Origin: Okapia johnstoni
Lineage: Eukaryota; Chordata; Mammalia; Artiodactyla; Giraffidae
DNA: 64,000 nt
Assembly (NCBI GenBank): GCA_024291935.2
Contig: CM044306.1
Location: 2,428,501-2,492,500, forward strand
Direction of reading: 5' to 3'
The first letter of the stretch is position 1. Every line of letters begins with the position of its first letter. Below are positions 55,563 through 64,000 of the stretch, one piece after another. Under the pieces are notes generated by a model. That model saw nothing but the letters and a program-made list of their open reading frames with translations. It searched no databases and was not told the origin of the DNA. The translations under genes were made by a program, and so were the position numbers.

Positions 55563-55597
55563 TTTAAATGAGTGGAAAAGTATAAGAAGTGCATGCA

Positions 55598-55728
55598 CTG
55601 CTGCTGCTGCTAAGTCGCTTCAGTCATGTCCGACTCTGTGCGACCCCATAGATGGCAGCCCACCAGGGTCCGCTGTCTCTGGGATTCTCCAGGCGAGAGT
55701 ACTGGAGTGGGTCGCCATTTCCTTCTCC
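55598..55728 (-). mobile_element. Bov-tA SINE, head missing, CTG tail
   Basis: Tail of CTG units (ctgctgctgctaagtcgctt), then core up to 'gccatttccttctcc'. aagtgcatgca (55587-55597) and aagtgcattca (55729-55739) flank it, so the headless form is a 5'-truncated insertion. Confidence 0.93.
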
Positions 55729-55739
55729 AAGTGCATTCA

Positions 55740-56391
55740 TTAGAAGAAGCAATATTATATAGACGGCAGTTTTCCCTAAATTGAAACACCAGCAGCAAAA
55801 ATATCCTCAGGTTGCCAATTTGTTGATCTTTGAGTAATGCATTTTTTTTTACAGGCTGGGGAATTTCAATGTGAATGATTAACTGTAGGATACTTTTAAT
55901 GAGAGATTTAACATCCTGGCTGCCGTAATTATTACAGGGTGAACATTTCTGTTATTTGTCCATTTCACGAGCACACGTGCACTGAGACCTTTATGCCCCA
56001 CGTGCTTTGCAGAGACACTAAGGATGAGCAAAGCTGCGTGCCGCGTCGCTGCTCTGACGGCAGTCCTATCAGAAATTACATACAGTGAGATCAGTATAGA
56101 TAAACCTGAGACCGGAATAAACGGGTGCTTTTTCAGCTCTTCAAATTTTTGGTTCTATGTGACTAGAAGACCCACATGTGTGGCATGGAGCTAATCAAAC
56201 AAGACTGAGGACAAACCAAACGGATGGAAGAACTAACTGAAAAAGGCAAGCAAAGGAAACTATACAATGATTAGCCCTGAAATAGAGCATTTCTTAAATG
56301 ACTCCCCATGTTCCAGATGGTGAGGTGGGACCTTGTAGACTATCCATTCAACCGTTTCCATTGCATCAAGAAGCTGTGATCATTTATGACT
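55740..56391. other. No gene or repeat recognised
   Basis: Unassigned sequence. Confidence 0.5.
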
Positions 56392-56486
56392 CTGGTACAG
56401 ATTAGGAAGTAGACTTAAAGAGATTCCTTACTCTGTTGAAATCTATAGAGCTAGTAAGCGGTGGACTCAGGTTTAGAATCCCAGTC
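56392..56486 (-). repeat. MIR SINE fragment
   Basis: 'gtacagattaggaagtagac', 'ttaaagagattccttactct', 'atagagctagtaagcggtgg' and 'ggtttagaatcccagtcc' follow the reverse-complement MIR core. Confidence 0.65.
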
Positions 56487-57808
56487 CCGACTGCCCAGCT
56501 CTGCTTCGCCCTCCCGAACTGAAGCTGTGATGGGGGGCTTCTCTGTAGGACAACCAACAGGGTCCAGGTCCTTCAAGATCTTGGCACCCAGTGAGCCTGT
56601 TTTTTTAGGTAAGGGGGAAAATAGAACCATTCTTTTTCTCCTGATAATAAATCCTTCAGTCATACAAACTCCAAATATAAACGCTTGGGAATTCAGTGGA
56701 ACTGTGTTTTCTTATTTTTTTAAAAAAAGGGAGGTGGGGGATGGAATTTCACACCAAGCAGCTTCTGGAAAGAGTCTTGCCTCTGAAGCAGAGCTCGTGG
56801 TCTGGAGGTCCCGCCATACGGGAACAGGTCCTAATTGGCGGAAAGAAAGGGCAAGATTCGCAATGAATATAATAACAGGGTGAGATGGAAGGAAAAGGAC
56901 TCCTTTCTCTGTTCCTTCTAATCAAGGGCCCTGATAAAAGACACGGAGACACACAGCGAGAGCCTTCCAAGGCGGAATCACATTTGTTTTCAAACCTGCT
57001 GTCCTTTAAAATGTAGGTTCAGAAAAATAAGCAAGCAACAATCAAGAACAATCCTCTCATCCTGGGCCAGGTTCTGAGCTGAATGAAAGCAGGATATTTT
57101 CTAGAAGCTTATTAAATGTTTGACCAACATGGAACAGTCCTGTATTTGTTATAAAATGTTTCTCAGGCTCTCTCAGCTCCAGTGGTATGGATGGGTTTAA
57201 GTAAAGAGAGTGACACAGCAGAGGATGTTCATGACCGCTGCTCACATCGACTAACGGGAGATGCAGGGCGGGGCCACTTGAATCATCATTTCTGTTATTA
57301 CAGGTGCCCACGCTGATGGCCTTGATCTCCACTGCGGGCAGCTCCATCTCAAAAGAGGTTGCCGTGTGTGCCCCATTAGCTGGCCTTTGGAATAAACCTG
57401 CAGGAGACCTCACAGCTAGAATATACCACTGACATTCACAAAGAGGTAAGTTGTAAGTGCTTCGCATCACTTCCAAATATTTCTTTCAACAGAGAACAGT
57501 TTTTTTATTTTTTTTTAATCTATTAGCTAATATTGCCATCTGCTTTGGTCCTAATAAGGTTTAGAGTTTGCACCTTAATCATGAAGTGTTCTGCCAAAGT
57601 CCCCCTTTACTTCCAGTCATTGAAGGAATTGCAATTTGAAGCCTGGGTAGACTTTGTAAAAGATGTTTTTAAATGTTGGCGTTACACCCTTGCTGCTGAT
57701 GATAATAACACTCATATCTGCAATTCAAAACCTGATTTTAGATAAGGATGCACCATTGAACCTTGACTGTAATCAGTCGGGAGGAGATGTTAATCCATTT
57801 TCCATGGG
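56487..57808. other. No gene or repeat recognised (1.3 kb)
   Basis: Frames of 139-140 codons (56461-56883 plus, 57057-57476 minus) show no domain, and no exon boundaries can be argued. Confidence 0.5.
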
Positions 57809-57963
57809 ATTTTTAAAAATATTTGGTGGCACTGGGTCTCAGTGGCAGCACTCGGGATCTTCATCCTCAGGGTGGCGGGGTCTTTAGCTGTGGTGTGGGC
57901 GTCAAAGCCAGACCCCGCCTAGAGAGAGCAGAGACCTTACCACTGAGCCACCAGGGAAGTCCC
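57809..57963 (-). mobile_element. CHR-type SINE, diverged
   Basis: T/A-rich tail, 'ggtctttagctgtggtgtgg' and the head end 'accactgagccaccagggaa'. Tail-side 'tgggattttta' and right-side 'tgggacttttt' may be the target duplication. Confidence 0.75.
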
Positions 57964-58387
57964 TCCCTGGGACTTTTTTATACTAGGATGTATTTTTAGT
58001 CTAGGGGCCAGTAACATATGCATTTCTGAGGTAAAGGGAAGGCGTTTTGCTGTTATAGGGGACGGAAAAGATATAACTGGCTCTCGTAAGGGTAGAAAGT
58101 GTGATTCATTGGCCACTGTGTTTGAATTATCTAAGACTAAACTAGGCAGGCAGGTGGGCAGACGGAGTACCCTGGGGTTTGTGGTCAAAGTCCTGAGACA
58201 GAAGTCAAGATGTACCCTCAGCCAGCTGGCTGTCCTTGGGTAAGCCGAGTCAGACCTCATAGGACCCGTGCTCAGCGTCCCGTCTCTCACCTGAGGTTCA
58301 TCCTAACGGCTTATCTCGATGAACCATTGATTTAACATTTATGGGACTGGTCTGTGGACAGTCAATTCTGGGTAAGGTGGAGTGTGC
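57964..58387. other. Unassigned; weak MIR trace
   Basis: 58200-58300 ('agccagctggctgtccttgg', 'ctcacctgaggttcatccta') weakly resembles a plus-strand MIR core. No gene seen. Confidence 0.4.
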
Positions 58388-58594
58388 TCTGCCCTGCCGT
58401 GTCCGACCCTTTGTGACCCCATGGACTGTAGCCTTCCAGGCTCCTCTGTCCACGGGATTTCCCAGGCAAGAATCCTGGGGTGGGTTGCCATTCCTTTCTC
58501 CAGGGGTCTTCTCGACTCAGGGATCAAACCCACATCCCCTGTGCAGCCTGCACTGGCAGGCGAATTCTCTACCACTGAGCCACCTGGGTAGGGG
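58388..58594 (-). mobile_element. Bov-tA SINE
   Basis: Minus copy ('ccgtgtccgaccctttgtga' to 'gagccacctgggtagggg'). The very end of its tail is diverged. Confidence 0.9.
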
Positions 58595-58697
58595 ATATCC
58601 TACATGCTGACTAAAATAATGACTGAGCCACAAGACCCATGTTGCAGGGAGTTTGGGAGTTAAGGAGTTATTAAATAACACAATATAGAAAAATTAA

Positions 58698-59300
58698 ATA
58701 CCTATTTGTATTCATTTTCTATGACTTCATAGCAAATGACTACAAATGTGTGTGCAAGCTTAGTCACTCAGTCGTTTTTGACTCTTCACAACCCTTTGGA
58801 CTGTAGTCCACCAGGCTTCTCAGTCCATGGGATTCTTCAGGCAAGAATCCTGGAGTGGGTTGCCATGTCCTCCTCCAGGGCATCTTCCCGAATCAGGGAT
58901 CAAACCCACGTCTCCTGTGTCTCCTGCATTGCAGGCAGATTTTTTACCTCCTGAGCCATCAGGGAAGCCCTAGTGACCACCAACTTTATGGCTTAAAGCA
59001 ACACACATTTGTTATCTCACAGGTTCTGTGGTGAGGAATCTGGGCTTGGTTTAGCTGAATTGTCTGAAAAGTTACCATCAAGGTGTTGGTCAGAGCTGAG
59101 TTCTCATCTGGAGGCTTGACTGGGGTAGATCTGCTACCCAAACCATTCAGTGTGCTGGCAGAATTCATCTCTCGGTGGCTGTAGAACTGAGGTCTTTGCT
59201 TCTTGCTGTCTGTTGACCGGGGACTGCTCAGAGCTCTGAGGATGGCCGTAGCTCTGTGTCATCTGGTACCCTCCTCAGGCTTTTTCCCAACAGCTTATTC
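58698..59300 (+). repeat. Old mammalian interspersed repeat (family not named)
   Basis: 'cattttctatgacttcatag', 'caaatgactacaaatg' continues after a SINE insertion as 'ggcttaaagcaacacacatt', 'gttatctcacaggttctgtg', 'aaggtgttggtcagagctga'. This is the ordered structure of a familiar old repeat (…gtaacaaattaccacaaa…gtggcttaaaacaacac…). I am not certain of its class. Confidence 0.5.
58749..58970 (-). mobile_element. Bov-tA SINE nested in an older repeat
   Basis: Complete minus copy. The surrounding repeat resumes on the other side. 'atgactacaaa' and 'gtgaccaccaa' on the two sides match 8 of 11. Confidence 0.92.
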
Positions 59301-59786
59301 CCTCAACCTGACAGAAGAGGAGTCTTTAGCATGAGGCTGCTTACTAGCAGAGCGATTTTATATAATGTAATCATGGCGGTGACATCATCACCTTTGTCAT
59401 GTAGTGAGCATCATCACAGGAGCCCTCTGCAGTTTCTGGGGGTAGAGGCAAGTCACAGCCACTACCATCCTTGGCGGGAGAAGACCTCTCAAGGCACGAA
59501 CGCCTGAGAGCAGGGGTCATGTGGCTGCCTTAGCATCTGTCCACCAAATGCTTCGGTTTTAAATATACACATCAGAGCATTTCTCCGGTTCGTAGACTAC
59601 AGGATTTAGGTATTGACTTCCCAACCTTTCAAGCAGACCCAACTGCAGGAACTAACAAATCCTCACACAAAAATAGACTATGTCACATTCCCGCAAAGTA
59701 CACAATAGACAGAATATTCTATTTCTCAGCCAAAACTGAGTGTCAAACTTCACTTAGTCTCCTCTAAAACAAGATGAAGATCTTCT
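59301..59786. other. No gene recognised
   Basis: The left part may continue the old repeat ('gtgacatcatcacctttgtc'). The remainder is unassigned. Confidence 0.45.
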
Positions 59787-59939
59787 TTAAAAAAAATTTA
59801 TTTATTAACTGTCTTGGTTGTGGCAGGTCGGATCTTTAGTTGAGTCACGTGGGATCCAGTTCCTTGACCAGGAGTGGAACCTGAGCCCCCTGCAGTGGGA
59901 GCACAGCATCTCAGCCACTGGAGCACCAGGGATGTCCCA
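59787..59939 (-). mobile_element. CHR-type SINE, short form
   Basis: A/T-rich tail, 'cacgtgggatccagttcctt', 'gaccaggagtggaacctgag', head end 'actggagcaccagggatgtc'. Confidence 0.88.
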
Positions 59940-60648
59940 GAGGTCATCTTTATTTCAGTGAAGTTGGGTCATTATGAGGAGTGGTGCCCCTGGGACTAGC
60001 AACCTTGTGATGTCCCCCTCAGAGTCCTTCTCCATCATCCTCCATCTTGCTGTGGGCTCTGGGAGGCTGACCACTCTAGATTTGACCAGACGCTTTGAAT
60101 TTCCTTCAGGCTCAGCCAGTGGGAGGCCACAGTGGGAGTGAAGAGAGAAGGGCCAGGTCATCTTTCTGTCCAGCGTCCCCCTCTCTGTAGGGTCTGCTTG
60201 GGCTGCCCTCGTCTCTCTGCCCCCCTGGACTGCACCCCCAGGCCAGCCCCTCCTCCCGTCTCTCCAGGAGCCTCCTGTTAGGACGTGGGAACTGCTCTCT
60301 TCCCCATCTACTGAGCCACAGATTACAACCTAGGTGTTACTAGCCCTGGGGTTGCCGACTGCCCTGTGTGTGTGTACTTGTGTGTGTGTGATTTCTCTGA
60401 CCTCTCCCCACAGCATTGCTAATAATTCCTCCACTAAATCTTCCTCAAATTACCACAAATCAAATGTGGCATTTTCTTTTTTTTGCAGAATCTCTGGCAA
60501 ATATATCCCTCAAAGAATTTAAGTTTCATAAACACAGAGTTTTGTGTCTAAAGGGCAATCAAAAGATTGTGGAATGATTGAGAAAAAAAGATCCTTTACC
60601 AGTAAGTGTGTTCTTTTTCCTAGTCAATAGATCTTGAGGGGATTTCTC
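59940..60648. other. No gene or repeat recognised
   Basis: Includes a short TG-rich string (60366-60390). No exon evidence. Confidence 0.5.
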
Positions 60649-60664
60649 TGCCTTGTAGAGTTCT

Positions 60665-60841
60665 ATAAACTTTCTTTCTTTTTTTTAAAGTTTTTATTGA
60701 ATTTATTGCAATTTGCTTCTGTTTTATGTTCTGAGTTTTTGGCCACAAGGCATGTGGGATCTCAGCTCCCCAACCAGGGATCAAACCCTCACTCGCTGCA
60801 TTGGAAGGCAGTCTTAACCACTGGACCACCGAAGAAGTCCT
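60665..60841 (-). mobile_element. CHR-type SINE, short form
   Basis: T-rich tail, 'attgcaatttgcttctgttt', 'gcatgtgggatctcagctcc', 'accactggaccaccgaagaa'. tgccttgtagagttct (60649-60664) and tgccttgcagagttct (60842-60857) match 15 of 16. Confidence 0.95.
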
Positions 60842-60857
60842 TGCCTTGCAGAGTTCT

Positions 60858-61164
60858 TGAGGAACTTGAGGAGAGTCAATATAATGGCTCATATTTCCTG
60901 GAAGGTCTTCTGAGAGGCTTGAGATGATTGACTGCTTATTCCAGAAGAGACAAGGACATTGCTTTTAAAAGAATTTCTCCCTTACTCTTATCCAGTAAAC
61001 AGAGATGGGGGAGCAAGATGTATATACGCAACAGAGAGCGCTCACTTCTGTGTTCACTGATGTCAGAGTCCACATCTGTCTTTGGTGGAAAAAGCAACAA
61101 TGCAGTAGGAAAGGGTGTAATATTAAAGAATTATCATAACATGCTAAAAAAAGACAAAATAAAC
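60858..61164. other. No gene or repeat recognised
   Basis: Pre-insertion flank of the BovB copy to the right. An 83-codon frame (60928-61179) is treated as chance. Confidence 0.5.
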
Positions 61165-61192
61165 ATGAATATTGGATAAAGCTAAAATGTTA

Positions 61193-62680
61193 GCAACATC
61201 ACTATGAACAAAGCTAGTGGAGGTAATGGAATTCCAGTTGAGCTATTTCAAATCCTCAAAGATGATGCTGTGAAAATGCTGCACTCGATATGCCAGCAAA
61301 TCTGGAAAACTCAGCAGTGGCCACAGGACTGGAAAAGATCAGTTTTCATTCCAATCCCAAAGAAAGGCAATGCCAAAGAATGCTCAAACTACCACACAAT
61401 TGCACTCATCTCACACGCTAGTAAAGTAATGCTCAAAATTCTCCAAGCCAGGCTTCAGTAGTACGTGAACCATGAACTTCCAGATGTTCAAGCTGGTTTT
61501 AGAAAAGGCAGAGGAACCAGAGATCAAATTGCCAACATCCGCTGGATCATCAAAAAAGCAAGAGAGTTCCAGAAAAACATCTATTTCTGCTTTATTGACT
61601 ATGCCAAAGCCTTGGACTGTGTGGATCACAATAAACTGTGGAAAATTCTGAAAAAGATGGGAATACCAGACCATCTGACCTGTCTCTTGAGAACCCTGTA
61701 TGCAGGTCAGGAAGCAACAGTTAGAACTGGACATGGAACATCAGGCTGGTTTGAAATAGGAAAAGGAGTACGTCAAGGCTGTATATTGTCACCCTGCTTA
61801 TTTAACTTCTGTGCAGAGTACATCATGAGAAACGCTGGGCTGGAAGAAACACAAGCTGGAATCAAGATTGCCGAGAGAAATATCAATAACCTCAGATATG
61901 CAGATGACACCACCCTTATGGCAGAAAGTGAAGAAGAACTAAAGAGCCTCTTGATGAAAGTGAAAGAGGAGAGTGGAAAAGTTGGCTTAAAGCTCAACAT
62001 TCAGAAAACTAAGATCATGGCATCTAGTCCCATCACTTCATGGGAAATAGATGGGGAAACAGTGGAAACAGTGTCAGACTTTATTTGTTGGGGCTCCAAA
62101 ATCACTGCTGATGGTGATTGCAGCCATGAAATTAAAAGACACTTACTCCTTGGAAGGAAGGTTATGACCAACATTGATAACATATTTAAAAGCAGAGACA
62201 TTACTTTGTCAACAAAGGTCCGTCTAGTCAAGGCTATGGTTTTTCCAGTGGTCATGTATGGATGTGAGAGATGGACAGTGAAGAAAGCTGAGCGCCAAAG
62301 AATTGCTGCTTTTGAACTGTGGTGTTGGAGAAGACTCTTGAGAGTCCCTTGGACTGCAAGGAGATCCAACCAGTCCATCCTAAAAGAGATCAATCCTGGG
62401 TGTTCATTGGAAGGACTGATGCTGAAGCTGAAACTCCAATACTTTGGCCACTTCGTGCGAAGAGTTGACTCATTGGAAAAGACCCTGATGCTGGGAAGGA
62501 TTGGGGGCAGGAGGAGAAGGGGATGACAGAGGATGAGATGGCTGGATGGCATCACTGACTTGATGGACATGGGTTTGGGTAAACTCCAGGAGTTGGTGAT
62601 GGACAGGGAGGCCTGGCGTGCTGCAATTCATGTTGTCGCAAAGAGTCAGACACGACTGAGTGACTGAACTGAACTGAAAT
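61193..62680 (+). mobile_element. BovB LINE, best preserved copy
   Basis: 5'-truncated BovB, 1,488 bp, with an ACTGA-class tail. A perfect 28-bp direct repeat (atgaatattggataaagc plus ten more bases) at 61165-61192 and 62681-62708 marks both ends. After the right copy lies an A run. Confidence 0.97.
61204..62667 (+). pseudogene. BovB reverse transcriptase, two stops from open
   Basis: One frame runs from MNKASGG to the RLSD terminus (about 487 codons), interrupted by only two stops. The first is TAG at 61459-61461, where other copies have CAG. The second is TGA at 62524-62526, where the 2.2-kb copy has CGA. Between them 353 codons are open. Visible in order are the PIPKKGNAKECSNY block (about residue 50), motif A CFIDYAKALDCVDH (Asp near residue 132, with Leu where other copies have Phe), GVRQGCILSP, and YADD at 61897-61908 (residues 232-235). 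The C-terminal WCWRRLLRVPWTARRSN region follows. The endonuclease and N-terminal RT are missing, so it could not mobilise itself. Both stops are C-to-T type changes. No promoter is evident. Confidence 0.94.
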
Positions 62681-62708
62681 ATGAATATTGGATAAAGCTA
62701 AAATGTTA

Positions 62709-63365
62709 AAAAAAAATTAAGCATGCTATAAAGAAAATCTAAGTAAAAATATGTGAGACGGTAGGATAAACACTTGAGGCAGTGTGAAAAGTTTGATTTT
62801 TAAAGATAATTTGAAGGGAATTTGGCTGAATATTCTATATTGCCTTGTGGATGAAAACTGGGAAGTGATCAGGGATTAAATCAATAATTTTGGAGTCTTA
62901 TTATGGCTCTCATGATGTATAGGGCTATCTCATCATATTCTGGGGTTAATATTTGCTCAGTGGTGTCTGATCAATGAGAGGTCGCTGAGGTTTCTCAAAC
63001 ATCTGTTTTCATCACGCAGATATGAGTTATCTTAGCTGAAAATAGGAAAGAAGCAGTGGCCAGATTTCTGGGTTTTGTCTGCATTCTTTTCTCCTATTAG
63101 TTTTGACATTTACAGACACAAGATATCCCGGATGGACGTGGGGCCTTGGAGTGTGAAACCTGTCTCTAGACATGGAGTCATTCTGTTTGTTTGTTGGCCA
63201 GCTCACGGCCCCTTTGCTCTCCGTTTGCTTCCTGTGCTGCTGTAAAAGTAGGACGCACCGTGTTGAGGCTAAAAATCTGAGCTCCTTAACAGACATGCCG
63301 TCTGAGGTTCAAAGGAGCAAGGACCTGACTCTGGGACTCTTCACAAACGTCGTGAGTCTGTTTGT
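62709..63365. other. No gene or repeat recognised
   Basis: Unassigned. An 89-codon minus frame (63027-63296) has no supporting feature. Confidence 0.5.
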
Positions 63366-63665
63366 TTGTTTTTAATTAATTTTTATTGGAGAATAGCTGC
63401 TCTACAGCGTTGTGTTAGTTTCCGACATGCAGCAAAATGAATCAGCCGTGCGTTGTTGTTTAGTCACTCAGTCGTGTCCATCTCTTTGCAACCCCAAGAA
63501 CTCATTGGCAGGCGGGTTCTTTACCACTGAGCCACCGTGGAAGCCCGGATCAGCCATACATACACATACATCCCTGCCCTTTTGGAATTCCTTCCCATCA
63601 GGTCACCACAGTGCATTGAACAGAGTTCCCTGGGCTATGCAGCAGGTTCGTTGTCAATTTTATCC
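63366..63665 (-). mobile_element. L1 3' UTR, interrupted by a SINE
   Basis: 'taattaatttttattggaga', 'gttgtgttagtttccgacat', 'gcagcaaaatgaatcagcc' continues after the SINE as 'tacacatacatccctgccc' and 'gagttccctgggctatgcag'. Minus orientation, artiodactyl type. Confidence 0.85.
63451..63546 (-). mobile_element. Bov-tA SINE with large internal deletion
   Basis: The tail (ttgttgtttagtcactcagt) jumps from 'caaccccaagaactc' straight to the head ('attggcaggcgggttctttaccactgagcc'), missing about 130 bp of core. atcagccgtg (63441-63450) and atcagccata (63549-63558) flank it. Confidence 0.88.
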
Positions 63666-63875
63666 ATAGTATCAGATTGGGATTGACACATAAGTACTAT
63701 TGATATCCTGAGAAACACTTTATTGTCAAGAGGAGTTAAGCAAAAATAGTCTGAGGTTACTCTCAGGTATATTTTCTTCTTTAACAGGGGTGCAACAGAT
63801 ATATGTAAATATTTCAAAATATTTCCAGTGGCCACTGCTACAAACATGCAATTCCACAGAACTTAGAGTTAAAAT

Positions 63876-64000
63876 TGTTATTATTGTGCAGTCGCTAAGT
63901 CACGTCTGACTCTTTGTGACCCTGTGGACTGCAGCATGCCAGGCTTCCCTGTCTTTCACTATTGCCTGGAGTTTGCTCAACTCATGGCCATTGAGTTAGG
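63876..64000 (-). mobile_element. BovB 3' fragment, cut by window end
   Basis: Tail side (ttattattgtgcagtcgc) then 'gactgcagcatgccaggctt' and 'gtttgctcaactcatggcca', continuing past the window. Confidence 0.9.

Noticed and set aside
56461..57476. Frames of 139-140 codons on opposite strands
   Set aside because: No conserved motif, no splice structure. Part of the plus frame reads through an A-rich run.

Overview
The window is chromosomal DNA from a ruminant (cattle, buffalo, sheep or goat group). It is dense in repeat families confined to that lineage: BovB (RTE-class LINE) reverse-transcriptase fragments, Bov-tA SINEs with a tRNA-derived head, CHR-type artiodactyl SINEs and artiodactyl L1 3' ends. 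Older mammalian repeats (MIR, MER5A) lie beneath them. The sequence alone does not tell me which ruminant it is. I found no host exon, RNA gene or promoter I could defend, so the window reads as intergenic or deep-intronic DNA. The only recognisable protein-coding sequence is retrotransposon reverse transcriptase, and every copy is broken.

Layout. At 1-10.6 kb are two long BovB copies, one minus (2.16-3.33 kb) and one plus (5.69-7.85 kb), with a 26-bp minisatellite (8.3 kb) and an AC microsatellite inside a duplicated flank (9.8 kb). 10.6-17.6 kb is mostly unassigned sequence with a few SINEs and one MER5A. 17.6-23 kb is a LINE cluster: an L1 5' region interrupted by antisense BovB, two sense BovB copies in a row, then an L1 ORF2 remnant. 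23-40 kb has scattered Bov-tA, CHR, MIR and L1 3' ends among unassigned stretches. 39.8-42.9 kb is the densest part, with back-to-back SINEs, a SINE/BovB chimera and a three-level nest. 42.9-46.5 kb is nearly free of young repeats. 46.5-61 kb resumes scattered SINEs and holds a 0.2-kb direct duplication (49.97 and 51.17 kb). 61.2-62.7 kb carries the best-preserved BovB reverse transcriptase in the window, bounded by a 28-bp direct repeat. The right edge cuts a further BovB 3' end.

How the parts work together. In established models, Bov-tA SINEs encode nothing and are copied by BovB machinery through their shared 3' sequence, and CHR SINEs are copied by L1. Both partnerships are visible here as elements with matching short flanking duplications. 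Target-site duplications read by eye let me bound about 23 insertions and order several of them. The observations most worth a second look are a doubly used target site (2.15-3.54 kb), a chimeric SINE (40.8 kb), an inverted SINE core (14.9 kb), a trimeric SINE head (29.7 kb), a triple nest (41.5-42.5 kb), the 28-bp duplication around the 61-kb BovB, and a split of BovB copies into two 3'-tail classes.

Limits: all repeat calls rest on recognition from memory and reading by eye. Family names are secure at the level of BovB, Bov-tA, CHR, L1, MIR and MER5A, but subfamilies are not assigned. Boundaries without a flanking duplication may be off by 5-20 bases.
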